Shown here: positions 1 to 13,500 of the stretch, one piece after another
Layout of the letters: each line of letters starts with the position of its first letter
Position numbering within the stretch: position 1 is the first letter of the stretch
NCBI GenBank assembly: GCA_023846275.1
Contig: JAIUJO010000072.1
Coordinates: 578,501 to 642,500 of the forward strand
DNA: 64,000 nt
Origin: Vanilla planifolia
Lineage: Eukaryota; Streptophyta; Magnoliopsida; Asparagales; Orchidaceae
Reading direction: 5' to 3'
Notes under the pieces: generated by a model
What the model saw: the letters and a program-made list of their open reading frames with translations, nothing else
Databases searched by the model: none
What the model was told of the DNA's origin: nothing
Made by a program: the position numbers and the translations under genes

Positions 1-3000
1 GAGATGCCTCACAGAGCAAGAAAAATAATGAAAAATAAAAAATTCAGAAATTTTGAACAAATATTTAAATGAATAGTGCTAATTGAGAAATGTCCACTAT
101 GTTTCTTTTGTCTTTGTTGGACCATTTTTGGAATTTATGAATTACCAAGTTAATTATAAACAAATAATAATAAGTTATTATTTTAATAATAAGTAAATAT
201 ATATATTAAAGAAAATCGATAAAATTTAGAAAACATAAGAACAAAAAGAAATTTAATTTGATGAGATTTACAATTACGTAGTAAAACAACAAATTAAAGA
301 AAAATATTTGAAGAAATGAAGCAAATTTTACAAAAAGTTGCACTCCAAGACACTGAGGTTATCAAGTGTAATGTCTTCAATTTGAAAATCATGGATTGTA
401 ATCTCTGGTAATAGCTATGAAAAATTTAGAATACAAAATATTTGAAAATGTTAAAAAAATTTATTGGATGGTGCCCTTCATGATGACCCTATCAACATTT
501 TTTTCAACTTGATCAAACTTCCTTTAGAATTACTAGAAACTAAACATTAAGATAATAATTAAAAAATATTATTCTAATAATATTAAGAAAATATATAATT
601 AATCTTAGATGACATGATAGTTTCAAAGTAACATAGAAAATCAATGAATACATTTCATGAAAAGAGATAAATACTATGTGAAACTTGCAAGCCAAGTTGC
701 TGAGGCGATCGAGGGGAAGATCCTTGATCATCTAATTAGGTATGAAGAAATATTTCTCATAAAACATGTCAAAATACTACAAAGTAAAACACATTAAAAT
801 ATAGAAATAAATTTAAATAATAAAGTGCACAACAAGCTTAGTTTAATCACACTTTTTTTCTTAATAGAATCTCATTTTTAAATTCAAACAATTTTTTATG
901 TAAATAAACGTAGTTAGCAATGAATTATAATTTTATTTTTAAGTGAATAGATATTAAACTTTAAATAAAATAAATATGAAGTTATATAATATATTTAAAT
1001 CAAAGTGATGTAAAAGTCCATGAGACAAGAATTGTGTTACATTATAATATATTGAAGCCAAAGTAAAAATTTCAAAAGAAATGAGGTATATTGTAAAGTT
1101 GGGTTCCAAGATTTTAAATACTCTAAATAGATCGAGTGTAACATCCTTGTACATCAAAATAATTATGAATTATATTATATCATAAGACTTGCTAAAACCC
1201 TTAATTGTATAATAATTAAAAATATAGAATTGAAATTTAATTGCATAGAGCCCTTCAAGGAGAGTCCATCAATATATTTTTTGGGTCGATTACACGATGT
1301 TTGGAATTAGTATTAATTACAAAATTCAATGGTCAGAAATCATAATAAACTATTATTTTAATATTAATTAAATATATATTAAACATAAAATTCGATTAAT
1401 TTTATCAATATGATATAATTAAATCAAAGTGGTCTAAAGTTTGTTAAAGGAAGATTTAGAATTAAATTGTAATATAAATGAATAAAAAAAATTGTAGAAG
1501 TTAAAAAGATCATGCGCATCAGCATCTATCATCAAATCAACTATAAATAAATACATCATAAAACGTTGAAAATCTATATAAATAAAATATTTTAAAACAC
1601 AAAATTAAATTTTTTGCAACATATAACACATCTTAATGAGTCTAATAACATTTATTTTGTCTCCATTAACCTCATTTTGAAATTGTCCAAATTACTAAAA
1701 AAATAAATATTAATGACAACAAATTAACATTTGTAGAATAAATAAATGTACTTTAAATGCAAAATATCTTAATTTGATGCATTGTACGATATTATAATTA
1801 AACTAATGTAAAGGATACATGAGAAGAAATTGAAAATTTCGTAATAATATATCGAAATGAAAATGAAAGATTTTAAGAACATTTTCAAGAAAGTTGCATT
1901 GCATGGTACCCGAGAGATCGAGTTGAACATCCTCGATCATGAAATTATCTAACAAGAAAAATGATTTGTAAGGCATTCTGAAACCCTAAAAAATAAAAAT
2001 ATTCTAAAATATAAAACTAAAAATTTTATTTAATGTAACTAATCAAGTGTGGTACGAATCAAAATATTTCATAAAAGCATGAACCAATTGTAAAAATAAA
2101 TAATTTCTAAATTAAGAAATTATTATTTGATTGGATTTATGTTGTTGAGATAAATCACATTCCTTGGGTCATAAAGGTCACATGTTTTCAAAATTAGAGT
2201 TTTGTGCTAATATAACCATATCCAAGAGAAAAATTTGAAAAATGAGAAAAAAGTAATAAGAAAAGTTGTACTCCAAGACCGTTAGGACATTTAGTACAAC
2301 AATCTTAATCATTAAATGTGGTCAAAATTAAAATATCTAATAAAGCATGCCAAATCATAAAAAAATAATATATTAAAAATGTAGAAAACATTATTGGATA
2401 GAGCCTATCATGGTGAGTCGAACAATATTTATGTACTCAACATTTAGCCTCGTTTAAATATATTACAAATTACAAAAGTAAACAAAAAATAGTAACGACC
2501 AATTATTATTTTAATATTAACTTGGTAAGTATTAAAAAAAATTAAGATTAATTAAAGCAATATAATATTAATAAATAAAAGCATTATGATGGACACATGA
2601 GAGGAGAAACATAATTTTATACTAATATAACCAAATTAAAGAAAAGATTAAAAAAATAAAATAAATTATGCCATAAAGTATAGAAAGGAGTTTGAGTATA
2701 AATCCTTAATTTCAAATTAGATATTTACTAAAATATTTCATAAAATAGGCAAGAATTATAAAACTAAGCTTTTAAAAAATTATAATTAACTTATAAGTGC
2801 TCATGAAAATGAGTGAAACAATGTTTGTTTTTATTGACCAAAAATTATTGTATGAAGTAAGGAAATATAACTACATCAAAAAAGATGTAAGCATCTCATG
2901 TGACGAGATTTAGAGTAACATAAATATAGCCAAATGAAATAAAACATGCTAGGAAATCACATATTATATGGGAATGTTGCACTCCAAAATACTAAAATGA

Positions 3001-4245
3001 TCACTAGTATCATCTTTGATTGAAAATATCATGCATGAATCATGATGTCTTATGTAGTATGCCACAACCGCAACCAATAAAACATTTAATATATATATTA
3101 AAAAGGTTAATTATCTGAGTCTGATGATATTTGATTTCTCTCAATCTGACTTCTTTATGAACTATGAAAAATTAAAAAAAATTTAACGAACACTAATATT
3201 AACAAATTTTATTTTTTAATATTAATTAAATAAATATTGAAGAAATAATGACAAATATTGAAGCAATGTCATATGCAAAAAAGTAGGTTTGAAAAAGAGG
3301 ACATTTAGACGAACATATTCAAAAGTAAGGAGGGATAAATTGCACTCGAAAGTTGCCTTTTAAGACAATGTTGAGATTGAGTTTAAAATCTTTAATCATA
3401 AAATTTAGTAAAATTTAAAATCTTGCAAACTACCATAAGAGCTATGAAAATAAATGATTTCAAAATATGAAAAAATTAATTTGTTAGATCTTGTCGAGAG
3501 GGGTCCATCGACATTTATTTCATCTCATCAAACATAGTTTGAAACAATTGTAAATGGCCTATTTGAATGAGAACAAAAAATAATAAAAAGATAAATGTAA
3601 AATAATGAAATGAATGTAATGTAAAGGTTGCACAAGATTAGATTTAGTGTTACCGAGTAATAAAACAAAATTGAAGCAAAATAATTTATGAAATTTAGAA
3701 AATTATTTGGGGAAGAGTTCTTATAGAAACTATGGAAAACGAATGTTATGTCCTCAATCATCATATCATGTTTAAATTGAAATGTTAACTAAAGTATGCC
3801 AAAATCTTAAAGAATATTATATTTAGAACCATATGTAGAAAAAAATAAATATTTCATTAGATAGAGCTCATTGATATGTGGCTAGCAATATTTTTTGTCT
3901 TTATATGATCTTGTGTGGAATGACTGTGAATTAAAAAGGAAAATACATATAAATATAATATTATATTGTTGTAATGTTAACAAAATCTATATTAAAGTTA
4001 AAATAAGAAAATTTGAAGTAAAGTAAGTTAACCAAATGAAAGTAATGCAATGATCACAAAATAAGAGGTAAAAGTAACATTATAACAAATAGAAATTAAA
4101 AAAAAATAAAGAAGTCTTTAACAATAAAAACTTTAACTATATATATATATATATAATAAAATAGATCTCATCAAGATAACTCTACTAATGTTTGTTTTGT
4201 CTCAATCGGTCAACGGTTGGAATTACTCTAATATACTAGATTAAA
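1..4245. repeat. Left arm of a large inverted duplication
   Basis: The reverse complement of this arm matches 4,745-~9,080 as a block, not just unit by unit. Points compared by hand pair up with coordinate sums of about 8,990-9,080: 4,140-4,240 with 4,747-4,900 (TA tract plus the neighbouring AGTAATTCCAACC); 3,520-3,800 with 5,190-5,530 (shared CAATTGTTTC, ATGAGATGAAATAAATGTC and AGATTTTGGCA variants); 2,030-2,220 with 6,855-7,010 (the same fused unit with TAAATCCAATCAAAT); and 1-400 with ~8,680-9,080 (AACTTTTTGTAAAATTT, TTCTTGCT). Best stretches are around 90% identical, against visibly lower identity between neighbouring units. The arm probably continues left of the window. Confidence 0.85.
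4138..4155. repeat. Short (TA)n tract, left-arm counterpart
   Basis: Nine TA dinucleotides within the left arm. It aligns with the compound TA/TG microsatellite at 4,812-4,880 in the right arm; both are bordered by an (A)CTTTAACTA / TAGTTAAA(C/G)T sequence. Confidence 0.88.
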
Positions 4246-4744
4246 TATGAAAAAAAAGAAATCAGATAAACTAAAATATTAAAAAAATTAAAAAAATAAA
4301 AGAAAAAAATTAATCAATATAATCTTTGATTTTCTTCAAAATATAACCGAATCAATGCAAACCATTTCATGAAATTAGAAGAATTGTACAAGAAAGTTTC
4401 AGTATAAAATAATAAGGTCTAGTGAAACCACTTTTATTATAAAATGATGTAAAAAGCAAAATGTGAGGAAACTTTACCAAAACACAAGAAAATATAATTT
4501 TTAAAAAGTATACAAATTAATATTTAAATTGATGGACCTTGTCGAGAGGAGTCAAAAGATGATTGTTTATTTTAGTTCTCGCTTAGTTTAGAATTACAAT
4601 AATTACAAAAGTAAATAGGCATATACAATAAGAAATTATTGTATTAGAATTCAGAAAATTTTTATAAAAAATGCAATAAGTTAAGAAAATGTAACATTTA
4701 TTGGAATATTTAAATTTATTTTATTTTCATTTGTTCAAATTTAA
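4246..4744. other. Spacer between the inverted-duplication arms
   Basis: About 500 bp, a little over one satellite unit in minus orientation, lies between the arms and has no inverted partner. The change of orientation occurs near its right edge, at about 4,690-4,740. The sequence around 4,245-4,330 is extremely A-rich and keeps few satellite boxes. No gene or other element is seen. Confidence 0.65.
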
Positions 4745-4745
4745 T
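4690..4745. other. Orientation switch 1 (minus to plus)
   Basis: Minus-orientation satellite runs to the GCAATAAGTTAAGAAAATG-like box at ~4,673-4,690. Plus-orientation sequence is clear from AGTAATTCC at ~4,758, directly followed by GGACTCATCTTGATGA. The intervening ~50 bp cannot be assigned confidently. The switch belongs to the inverted duplication centred near 4,495-4,540. Confidence 0.75.
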
Positions 4746-4811
4746 CTTGTATATTGGAGTAATTCCAACCCCGATGGAGACAAAACAAGCATTATTGGAC
4801 TCATCTTGATG

Positions 4812-4861
<50 letters not shown>

Positions 4862-7800
4862 GTGTGTACATGTGTGTGTAGTTAAACTTTTTATTGTTAA
4901 TGATTTTTTAATTTTTTTATTTTTTTCTATATATTATAATGCTACTTTTATGCTTTTATAGTGTGATTCTTGCAATACTTTTAGTATGTTATGTTACTTA
5001 TTTCTATTTATCTACTTTTAACTTTAATATAGATTTGTTTAACGTTTCAATAATAAACTATTATTATTTATATTTTTCCTTTTTAATTCATAATAATTCG
5101 ACTTAAGGTCCTATAAAGATAATAGATATTGTTAGCCATTTCTCAATAAGCTCTACGTAATTAAATATTCATTTTTAAATTTATGTTGTTTTAAATATAA
5201 TATTCTTCAAGATTTTGGCACACTGTAGTTAACATTTCAATTTGCACATGATATGATAATTGAGGACATTACACTCATTCTTTATAGTGTTTTATGATAC
5301 AACTTCCCCTGACAATTTTACACTAAATATAATTTTTTGTGACCCTTGCATTAGTTTCATTTAAATAGTTACATTATTTCAACTTATCATATATAAACTT
5401 TCTTCAATATTTACTGAAAATTAATGTCTTAATTTATTATTTTTTTGTTCCCATTTAAAATTGTAATTTGCAATTGTTTCGAACTATGTTTTATGAGATG
5501 AAATAAATGTCAATGGACTTGTCTCGATGAGCTCTAACAAATTAAATTTTTTTAATATTTTGATTTTTTTTCACGGCTCTACTAGTAGTTTGCAATACAT
5601 TTTAAATTTTAGCATATTTTATGATCAAGAATTTTGCACTCAATCATCTTGTTATCTTAAAATGGAACATTTGAGCATAATTAATTTCAAAAGTTTCCAC
5701 CATGTAGCTCTAAATGTCCTTTTGTGTGACTTTTTCAAGACTTTTGTTTGGCTATATTAAATTGCTTCAATTTTTCCCATTATTAATTTAATATTATTTA
5801 ATTAGTACTAAAAATATAATTTATTATTATTTGTGCTCTTTAAACGTTTTGAAGTTTTACTAATTCCAAAAAAGTCTGATCGAGACAAAACAAACATCAA
5901 TGGTCTCCGGTTGATAATGTCTATGAAATTAAATATTTATTTCTATATATATTATTTAAATATCTTATTTTGTATGCTTTGGAATATTATATATGACATT
6001 ATTATTCATGCATGATTTTTGTATCAAAGATGATACCCTCGATCAATTTAGTACCTTGGAGTGCAACTTTCCCATTTCTTAAAATTTTTCATTTTCATTT
6101 GGTTATATTTTATGTTACTCTAAATCTCATCACATATTTCATTTACATCATTTTGATTTAGTTATACTTTGTTGGCTCAATTAACTTCATTTTTATTTTA
6201 TTATAAATTCATTAGGTATAAAAATAATAAATTGTTATTATTAATCATTATGTAATATCTGATTTGTAGTTACAAACAATTTTTGGTTAATAAAAGACAA
6301 ACATTGTTTGACTCATTTCAATGATTTGAAATTAAAGATTTATACACCAACTCCTTTATACACTTTATTGCATAATTTATCAAATTTTTTAATATTTCTT
6401 TTTTATTTGGTTATATTATTATGAAATTATATTTTTCCTCTCATGTGTCTATCAAAATGCTTTTATTTTGTTACATTAAATTGTTTCAATTTATCTTATT
6501 TTAATTTTAAAACTTGTTAAGTTAGTATTAAAATAATAATTTGTGGTTACACTTGCTTGTTTACTTTAGTAATTTGATGTATATCCAAACAAGATTAAAT
6601 GTCTACTACATAAATTTCTTGGACTCACCATGATGAGCATTATCTAATAATTTTTTTTACATTTTTAATATGTTATTTTTTTAGTTTTGGCATGCTTTAT
6701 GAGATATTTTAATTTTGGCTTAATTTAATGATTAAGAATGTTGCACTAAATCACCTAAATATCTTGAAGTATAGCTTTCTCAAAACTTTTTTTTATTTTT
6801 CTACTTCTTCTCTTTTATATGTATATATTACTCGGTAGCTCTAATTCTGCTATCATGTGACCTATATGTCCCAAGGAAATTGATTTATCTCAAGAACTTA
6901 AATCCAATCAAATATTATTTTTTTTTAATTTATAAATTTTTTTGGAAATTTTTTCATGCTTTATGAAATATTTTGATTCATACCAGATTTTACGAATCAC
7001 ATATCTTTATTTTTTACATCAAATAAAACATTTATTTGTATATTTTAAAATATTTTTTAGTTTTAAGGGTTTTAGAATGCCTCACAAGACATTTTTTGTT
7101 TTTACTTAATTTTATGATTAGGTATGTGAAAGTCAATCTTCTGTGTATCGTGCAATGCAACTTTCCTAAAACTTTCTTCTTATTTCTTAAAATCTTTCCT
7201 TTTGATTTGGATACATTACTATGAAACTATAAATTTATTCTTATGTAACCTTTAGATAACTTTAAGTATACTATATCACAATGCATCAATTTAAGTTATT
7301 TCATATTTAAAATACATTTCGTTATTCTGACAATTGTAATTTATTATCATTTGTATTTATTTTCTTCGATAATTTGAACTATTACAAAATGATTTAATGA
7401 TGATAAAATAAATAGTATTAGAGTCATTATGATGAGTTATGTCAAAGAAAATCTTTTATTTTCTACGTATTTTAAATGTTTTATGACGTATTTTTTTTAT
7501 AATTAATTTGATTATAGATGATCATGCACTTCATCTTCCTAACTTCTACAAATGTTTTTCTTTTATTTATTTATATTACAATGTAATTCAAAAGTTTCCT
7601 TTAAGTGAAATTTAGATTATTTCGGTTTAATTATATTATATTGCTAAACTAAAATCATTTTATATTTAATATATATTTAATTAACATTAAAATAATACTT
7701 TATTATCATTTATGATTGTTTAATTTTTTAACTAATGGTAATTTCAAACATTTTGTAACCAACTCAAAAAATATATTGTGGGCCTCTCCTTAATGAGCTC

Positions 7801-9080
7801 TATCTATTAAATATCAGTTCTATCTTTTTAATTAATTAAGTATTAAGGGTTTTAGAAAGCTCTAAAAAATAATACAATTCATAGCTATTTGATGTACGAG
7901 GATGTTACACTTGATCTCTTTAGAATAATTTCTCTCTTGGAACACAACTTTAATATACAATATATCTGATTTCTTTCAAATTTTTGCTTTCACTTCTATA
8001 TATCTTAATATAACATAATTCTTCTCTCATAGACTTTTGCATCATCTTGATTTAGTTGTATTATATTACTTCTTTTTATTTCATTTAAATTTGAATATAT
8101 ATTCACTTAAAAATAAAAAAATAATTTATTATTATCTATGTTATTTTCCTCAAAAATCCTTTTAAATTAATAATGAAGTTTTATTAAGAAAAAAATTTCA
8201 TTAAACTATCCTTGTTGTGCACTATTTAATTAAATATTCATTTCTTTATTTTTATGCATTTTACTTTATATTATTTTGACATGCTTTATTGGAAATTTTT
8301 ATTGATACTTAATTTGATGATCGAGAATGTTACGCTCAGTCGCTTCCACAGCATCGCGTGCATGTTTTACCTATTATTTATCTCTTTTCATGAAAATATT
8401 TGTTTAATTTCCCATATTACTTTTCAACTACCATGTCATCTAAGATTAAATATATATTTTCTTGATTTTATTAGAATAGTACTTTTTTATTTATGCTTAT
8501 TTAAATTTTTTAATTTGTGGTAATTTTAAAGGAGGTTAGATCAAGATGAAAGAAATGTCGACAAACTCATCTTGAAGAGAATTATTCAATAAAATTTTTA
8601 TTATCCATAATTTTTTAAATATTTTTATGTTTTAAACCTTCCAAAGCTTTTACGAGACATTACAATTCATACATGATTTTGAAATTGAAGATCCTACACA
8701 AGAAAACCTTAGTATCTTGGATTGCAACTTTTTGTAAAATTTATTTCATTTCCTCAAATATTTTTTGTTAATTTGGTTGTTTACTATGTAACTATAAATC
8801 TCATCACATACTACTTTTACATTGCTTAATTTTTGTTCCATTATGTTTTCTAAATTTTCTCAATTTCTAGTTAATATATATTTACTTATTTGCAAAATAA
8901 TAACTTATTATTATTTACTAATAATTAACTTGTTAATTCATACTATTCCAAAAGTGGTCCAATAGCAATGAAATAAACATAGTTGTTCACATATCAATGA
9001 GCTCTATTCATTTAAATTTTTGTTCAAAATTTTTAAAACTTTTTTGAATATTCTTTCTTGCTTTTTAAGGCTTTTCAATT
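4745..9080. repeat. Right arm of a large inverted duplication
   Basis: Inverted copy of 1-4,245. It carries the same private events in reverse order: the dinucleotide tract beside AGTTAAACTTTTTATTG (~4,880); the AATATAATATTCTTCAAG and GTTAACATTTCAATTT variants (~5,190-5,260); the fused unit at 6,855-7,010; and the ATAATAACTTATTATTATTT / TAATTAACTTG pair (~8,900-8,930). Because the left arm is cut by the window edge, the true outer end of this arm may lie beyond 9,080. The arms have since diverged by substitutions, small deletions (for example around 5,300-5,340) and a microsatellite expansion. Confidence 0.85.
4812..4880. repeat. Compound (TA)n(TG)n microsatellite
   Basis: An AT/TA run at 4,812-4,830 is followed by about 13 TG repeats at 4,831-4,857 and a degenerate GTGTGTACATGTGTGTGTA tail to 4,880. 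It sits at the position where the other arm of the inverted duplication has only a short TA run (4,138-4,155), so the TG part arose after the arms separated, or was lost from the left arm. Confidence 0.92.
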
Positions 9081-10454
9081 CATAACTTAAATAAATGAGG
9101 AAGTTAGTCCTGATCTCCTTAATATTATGAAATTCAACTTTCTTATAAAATTTTCTCATTTCTTCAAAGTTTTAAGCTTTAGTGCACTATCTTACTCTGT
9201 AGTTGAAAACCTCTTTTTATATGACCTTTACATTGTATTAAATTGGTAATATTACACTGTTTCAGTTATCTCATGTTTACTTTAATAAATATTATTTTAA
9301 CTTTAAAGCACTAATTTGTTATTGTTTATGCTTTTTTTAGGTAATTCATATTAATGTAATAGAGGCAACATTAAGGAGAAATGATTGTTAGATTCTTCTA
9401 TATGAGATCTATCCAATTAAAACTTCATTTATATATTTCCAAACTTTTGTTTTCTTTTGTTTTGGAATGCTTTATGAAATCATTAAATACAACCTTAACG
9501 TACAATTTCATTTATTTTTTCAAATTTTATAATTCAATTTCCTTATGTAACTCTAAAGCTATAATCATCTTTAAAATTTTTTATATCACTTTGATTTTAA
9601 TATATTAGATTACTTAATTTATCCAATTTTGTCTTTAATTTATATATTAACTTTAAAGAAAGTTATTGTATTGTTTTAATCAAATTTCCTAATTCACTTT
9701 AATTTAAATATTATTTATTTTTAATTTCTTTATAAATGTTTTGTTTATTTATTGCTTTGGCATGCTTTGCATGATATTTTAATTAATAACTAGTTCTACT
9801 ATCAAGGTTGTTACACTTAATATCTTTACTATCGTTTAATGTGACATTATCATATAATTTATCCTAGTTCTCTAAACATTTTTCTTTGATTTGATTATAT
9901 TAATTCGTAACTCCGAATCTCCTTGTGTGACACATTTATGCCTCTTTTATTTCGTAATATTTCATTTCTATAATTAATATTAATATTAAGATAATATTTT
10001 ATTATTATTTATTTATATTAAATTTCAAAATTTGTAGCAATTCCAAATGACAACAATCAAGATGAAAAATCATGGTATGACTTGTGTTTAAGTGCTCTAT
10101 CTTATTAAATTTTTAATTTTATATTTTTAAGTATTTTATTTTTTATTACTTCAAAATTCTTTTTGAGACATTTATAATCATACATGATTTGAATTATTGC
10201 TATTTATGATTAGTTACTTTCTAATTAGTTATATTTAAAAAATAAGACTAATCATGATAGAACTATCTTTGCTGGAGACATCTCTGTGAGCTCCATCTAA
10301 TTAAATATTTTTTTTTATATTCTGAAATATTTTTTTTCAAGGTGTTTGGCCCACTTTATGAGATATCTTGATTTGTGCTTGATTTGAAGGTTGAGGATGT
10401 TATTTTTGATCTCTTACTAACATGGAATACAAATTTTCTCGTACGTTATATCTC

Positions 10455-10535
10455 ATTCACCAAATAGTAAAATTATTTTGTGACATTACTATTCTCTCTA
10501 AGTCTACTCCCATGTGACATTACTATTCACCAAAT
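10455..10535. repeat. Interlaced short direct repeats
   Basis: TGTGACATTACTATTC occurs at 10,479-10,494 and 10,513-10,528, and ATTCACCAAAT occurs at 10,455-10,465 and 10,525-10,535. Two different spacings (34 and 70 bp) in overlapping copies indicate more than one strand-slippage or template-switch step in one unit. Confidence 0.78.
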
Positions 10536-13500
10536 TATATTGTTTTAATTTTTATTATTTTAGCATTAATTTATACTTAGCTAATATTTAATTTTTTTTA
10601 TTATTTTAGCTTATTTATTTTAAGTTATTTATAATCCTAAATGAGAAGAGAAAAATGATTAAAATATGTTGTTTAAATTGATATAACAAGCTTTATCTCA
10701 AAAGATATTCATTCTTATATTTTAAATATTTCTTTTATAGGACTTTTGCATACGTTTTGAGACTTTTTGATTCGTGTCATATTTGATGATCAGGTATCTT
10801 ACACAAAATCTCCTTAATCTTGGATGTCATATCAAGGAAATTACTTTATATCTCTAAATCTCTTCTACATGTCCTTTACATCACTTTTATTTTATCATAT
10901 TTCATTACTTTAGTATATCTGATCTTAACTTTAATATGTAATCACTTAGTATTAAAATGATATCTTATTATCAGTTATTTCCCTTTATTTGTGTGGTTTG
11001 GACAAATGCAAAACTAAGCCTAATCTAGATGAAAGTAACATCATTGAACTTATCCCATTGAGCTTTATGTTTTAAATATTAATTAATTATTATATTTTTA
11101 AATATTTTTTTTTCATTTCCTTGGCTTGATTTACGAGATACTTTGATTAGTACTTGAGTTGAAGAATGACGTCGTTACACTCGATTACCGTGGTACATTG
11201 AAAGGTAACATTGTTGTACAAGTAAAATCTTTTTTTAAAAATTTTCACTTTGATTTTTTTATATTATTATGAATCTCAAAATTTCCTCTCATGTGATGTT
11301 TACAGCATTTTTATTTTGTGTTATTACTTTGCTTAAATTTGTCACATTTCATAATTAATATATATTACATTCTAATTAAAATAATTATATATTATGGTTT
11401 TTGGATTTTTTATTTCAGTAGTTTAGAGTCATTCCAAACAATGTCTAACTGAGATGAAGTGAATGATGTTGGATGCAACTACATCAACTTTACACAATTA
11501 TCTATTTATTTTAATAATGACAACTATCATATTTCTTTTATTTTGGCATGGTTCTTTAGTCATCTATTTTTGTGACAAATTTAATGATCAATGATGTTAC
11601 TCTCCATCTCTTAAATGTATTGGAATGCATTTTTACCTCTTAATTTACCACATTTCTTCAATTCTTTTACTTATATTTGGCAACACTAATATTTAATTCA
11701 AAAACTCCTCTTGTGTAAACATTACATTACCCTAACTTATTTATATCATGTTATTTTAATTTATTACGTTTTTGCTTTAATACATATTTAGTTATCATTT
11801 AAAAGAAATAACTTTTTTTACTAATGCTTACTTTGTAATTCATACGAATTTCAAAGGAGGCTTGATGGAGTTGGAATAAGCATTAGACTTACCTTGATGA
11901 TCTCTAAACAACAAAGTATTCATTTTTTATATTTAAAAAATATATTATTTTCTCATTTTATCACATTTTTTTGTGACAAATTCATTTCATAGCTGATGTG
12001 ATGATTGGGGATGGTACACTAAATCTATTTATTAACTTAAAATTCAAATATCTCATATAATTTGTCATTTCATTAAATGTTTCACTTTCATTGTTCATAT
12101 GATTATATAACTCTAAATCTTCTTTCATGTAACTTTAATATCACTTTGATTTAGTTACAATGAATTACTTCATTTATTCTCATTTTATTTTTAATGTATA
12201 TTTCCTTAGTATTAAAGTAATAAATTATTATTATTTATGCTTATTTACTTTTATAATTTAATGTCCTTCTAAAAATCTTCTAATTGAGAAGAAATAAAGT
12301 TGTTAGATAAGTTTTAAAGAATTTTACCCAATTACATGTTAATTTTAATATTTTTTAAATATTTTATTTTCTAGTGTTTTATCATGTTTTACAAGATACT
12401 TCAATTCGTACATGATTTAATAATTTAGAATGTCACACACAATCTCCTTAATATCTTCGAATAAAACTTTCTTATATAATTTGTATCATTTCTTAAAACT
12501 ACTTAATTTTATTTTGTCATATTTTGAAATAACAGCAAAACTCTTCTCATGTAGACTTCATACAAATTTGATTTTATTATATTTCATTACTTCCTTTTTT
12601 TAGCTTTAATATATATTGACTTCATATTAAAATAATAACTTCTCATAATTTATGCTTATTTATTTTGATAATTCACAGTCTTCTAAGTGAAGTTTTATTA
12701 AGACGAAAAAATATCATTGGACTTTTCTTAACAAGTATTATCCAATCAAAATATCATTTTTATATTTTAATTATTTATTTGACAAATATTTTTGCATACT
12801 TTAGTAGACATTTGTACTAATATGTGATTTGACCATCGAGCATGGCACACTTAATCTCTTAAATACCTTCAAATGCAACTTTCCAAATAATATATTTAAT
12901 TTTATAAACTTCTCATTTTAGTTTGGCCAAATTCTTATGTAACTAAAAATATCCTCTTCAATGACGTTTACATTTCTTTGACTTGGTTAGATTATAATTT
13001 TTTATATTGTATCATTTGAACTTTATAATATTTATTTACTTTATATTAAAATAATAATATGTTATTTTTATGCTAACCTGCCTACGTAATTCAAAATATT
13101 AAAAATGAGGAATGATCAAAATGAAAGAAATGTTCTTGGACTCCTCTCAATAAACTGTATCTAATTGTATATTCGATGTTATATATTTGATATTTTTAGT
13201 TTACATGATTTTTTATCGTTTACGAGACAATTTCATTCATACTTTTTTTAACAAATATGAATGTAGAATTGGATAACTTCTGTATCTTAAAATACAACTT
13301 TCATATACAATTTGTCACAATTCATCAAAAGTTTTACTTTGATTTGGTTCACTCTAGCATAATTCCCATTCTCATCAAGTGTGACCTTTACATCACATTC
13401 ATGTCATGATATACATTAAGTGTATAATATTTTAACTATAAAATATTTCTACTTGATGTTGAGATATTTTTTTTTTATTTTGAAATCATCAATAGTAGAA

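Larger units (their letters stand above)
1..4700 (-). repeat. Satellite array block 1, ~420-bp units, minus orientation
   Basis: Tandem array of about 12 diverged units. In this orientation the conserved box reads GATAGAGCTCATC-like followed by GAGTCC; copies lie near 71-95, 466-490, 1243-1270, 1625-1645, 2393-2425, 2780-2820, 3105-3150, 3490-3510, 3865-3890, 4165-4190 and 4535-4555. Each unit also carries an AATTACTATGAATTAC-like box, an AATAATAAATTATTATT-like stretch, a GTCACATGAGAGGAG-like box and a GTTGCATTCCAAGATAC-like box, always in the same order. The units near 1,440-1,640 and 2,030-2,210 are shortened by internal deletions. No gene lies in the block. The short open frames on the minus strand at 540-731, 954-1157 and 3528-3764 begin at the same phase of the unit and are satellite by-products. 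The block is also the left arm of an inverted duplication. Confidence 0.9.

Noticed and set aside
4701..4961. 86-codon open frame with an alternating cysteine-valine tract
   Set aside because: The striking tract is the translation of the TA/TG microsatellite. The flanks are satellite.
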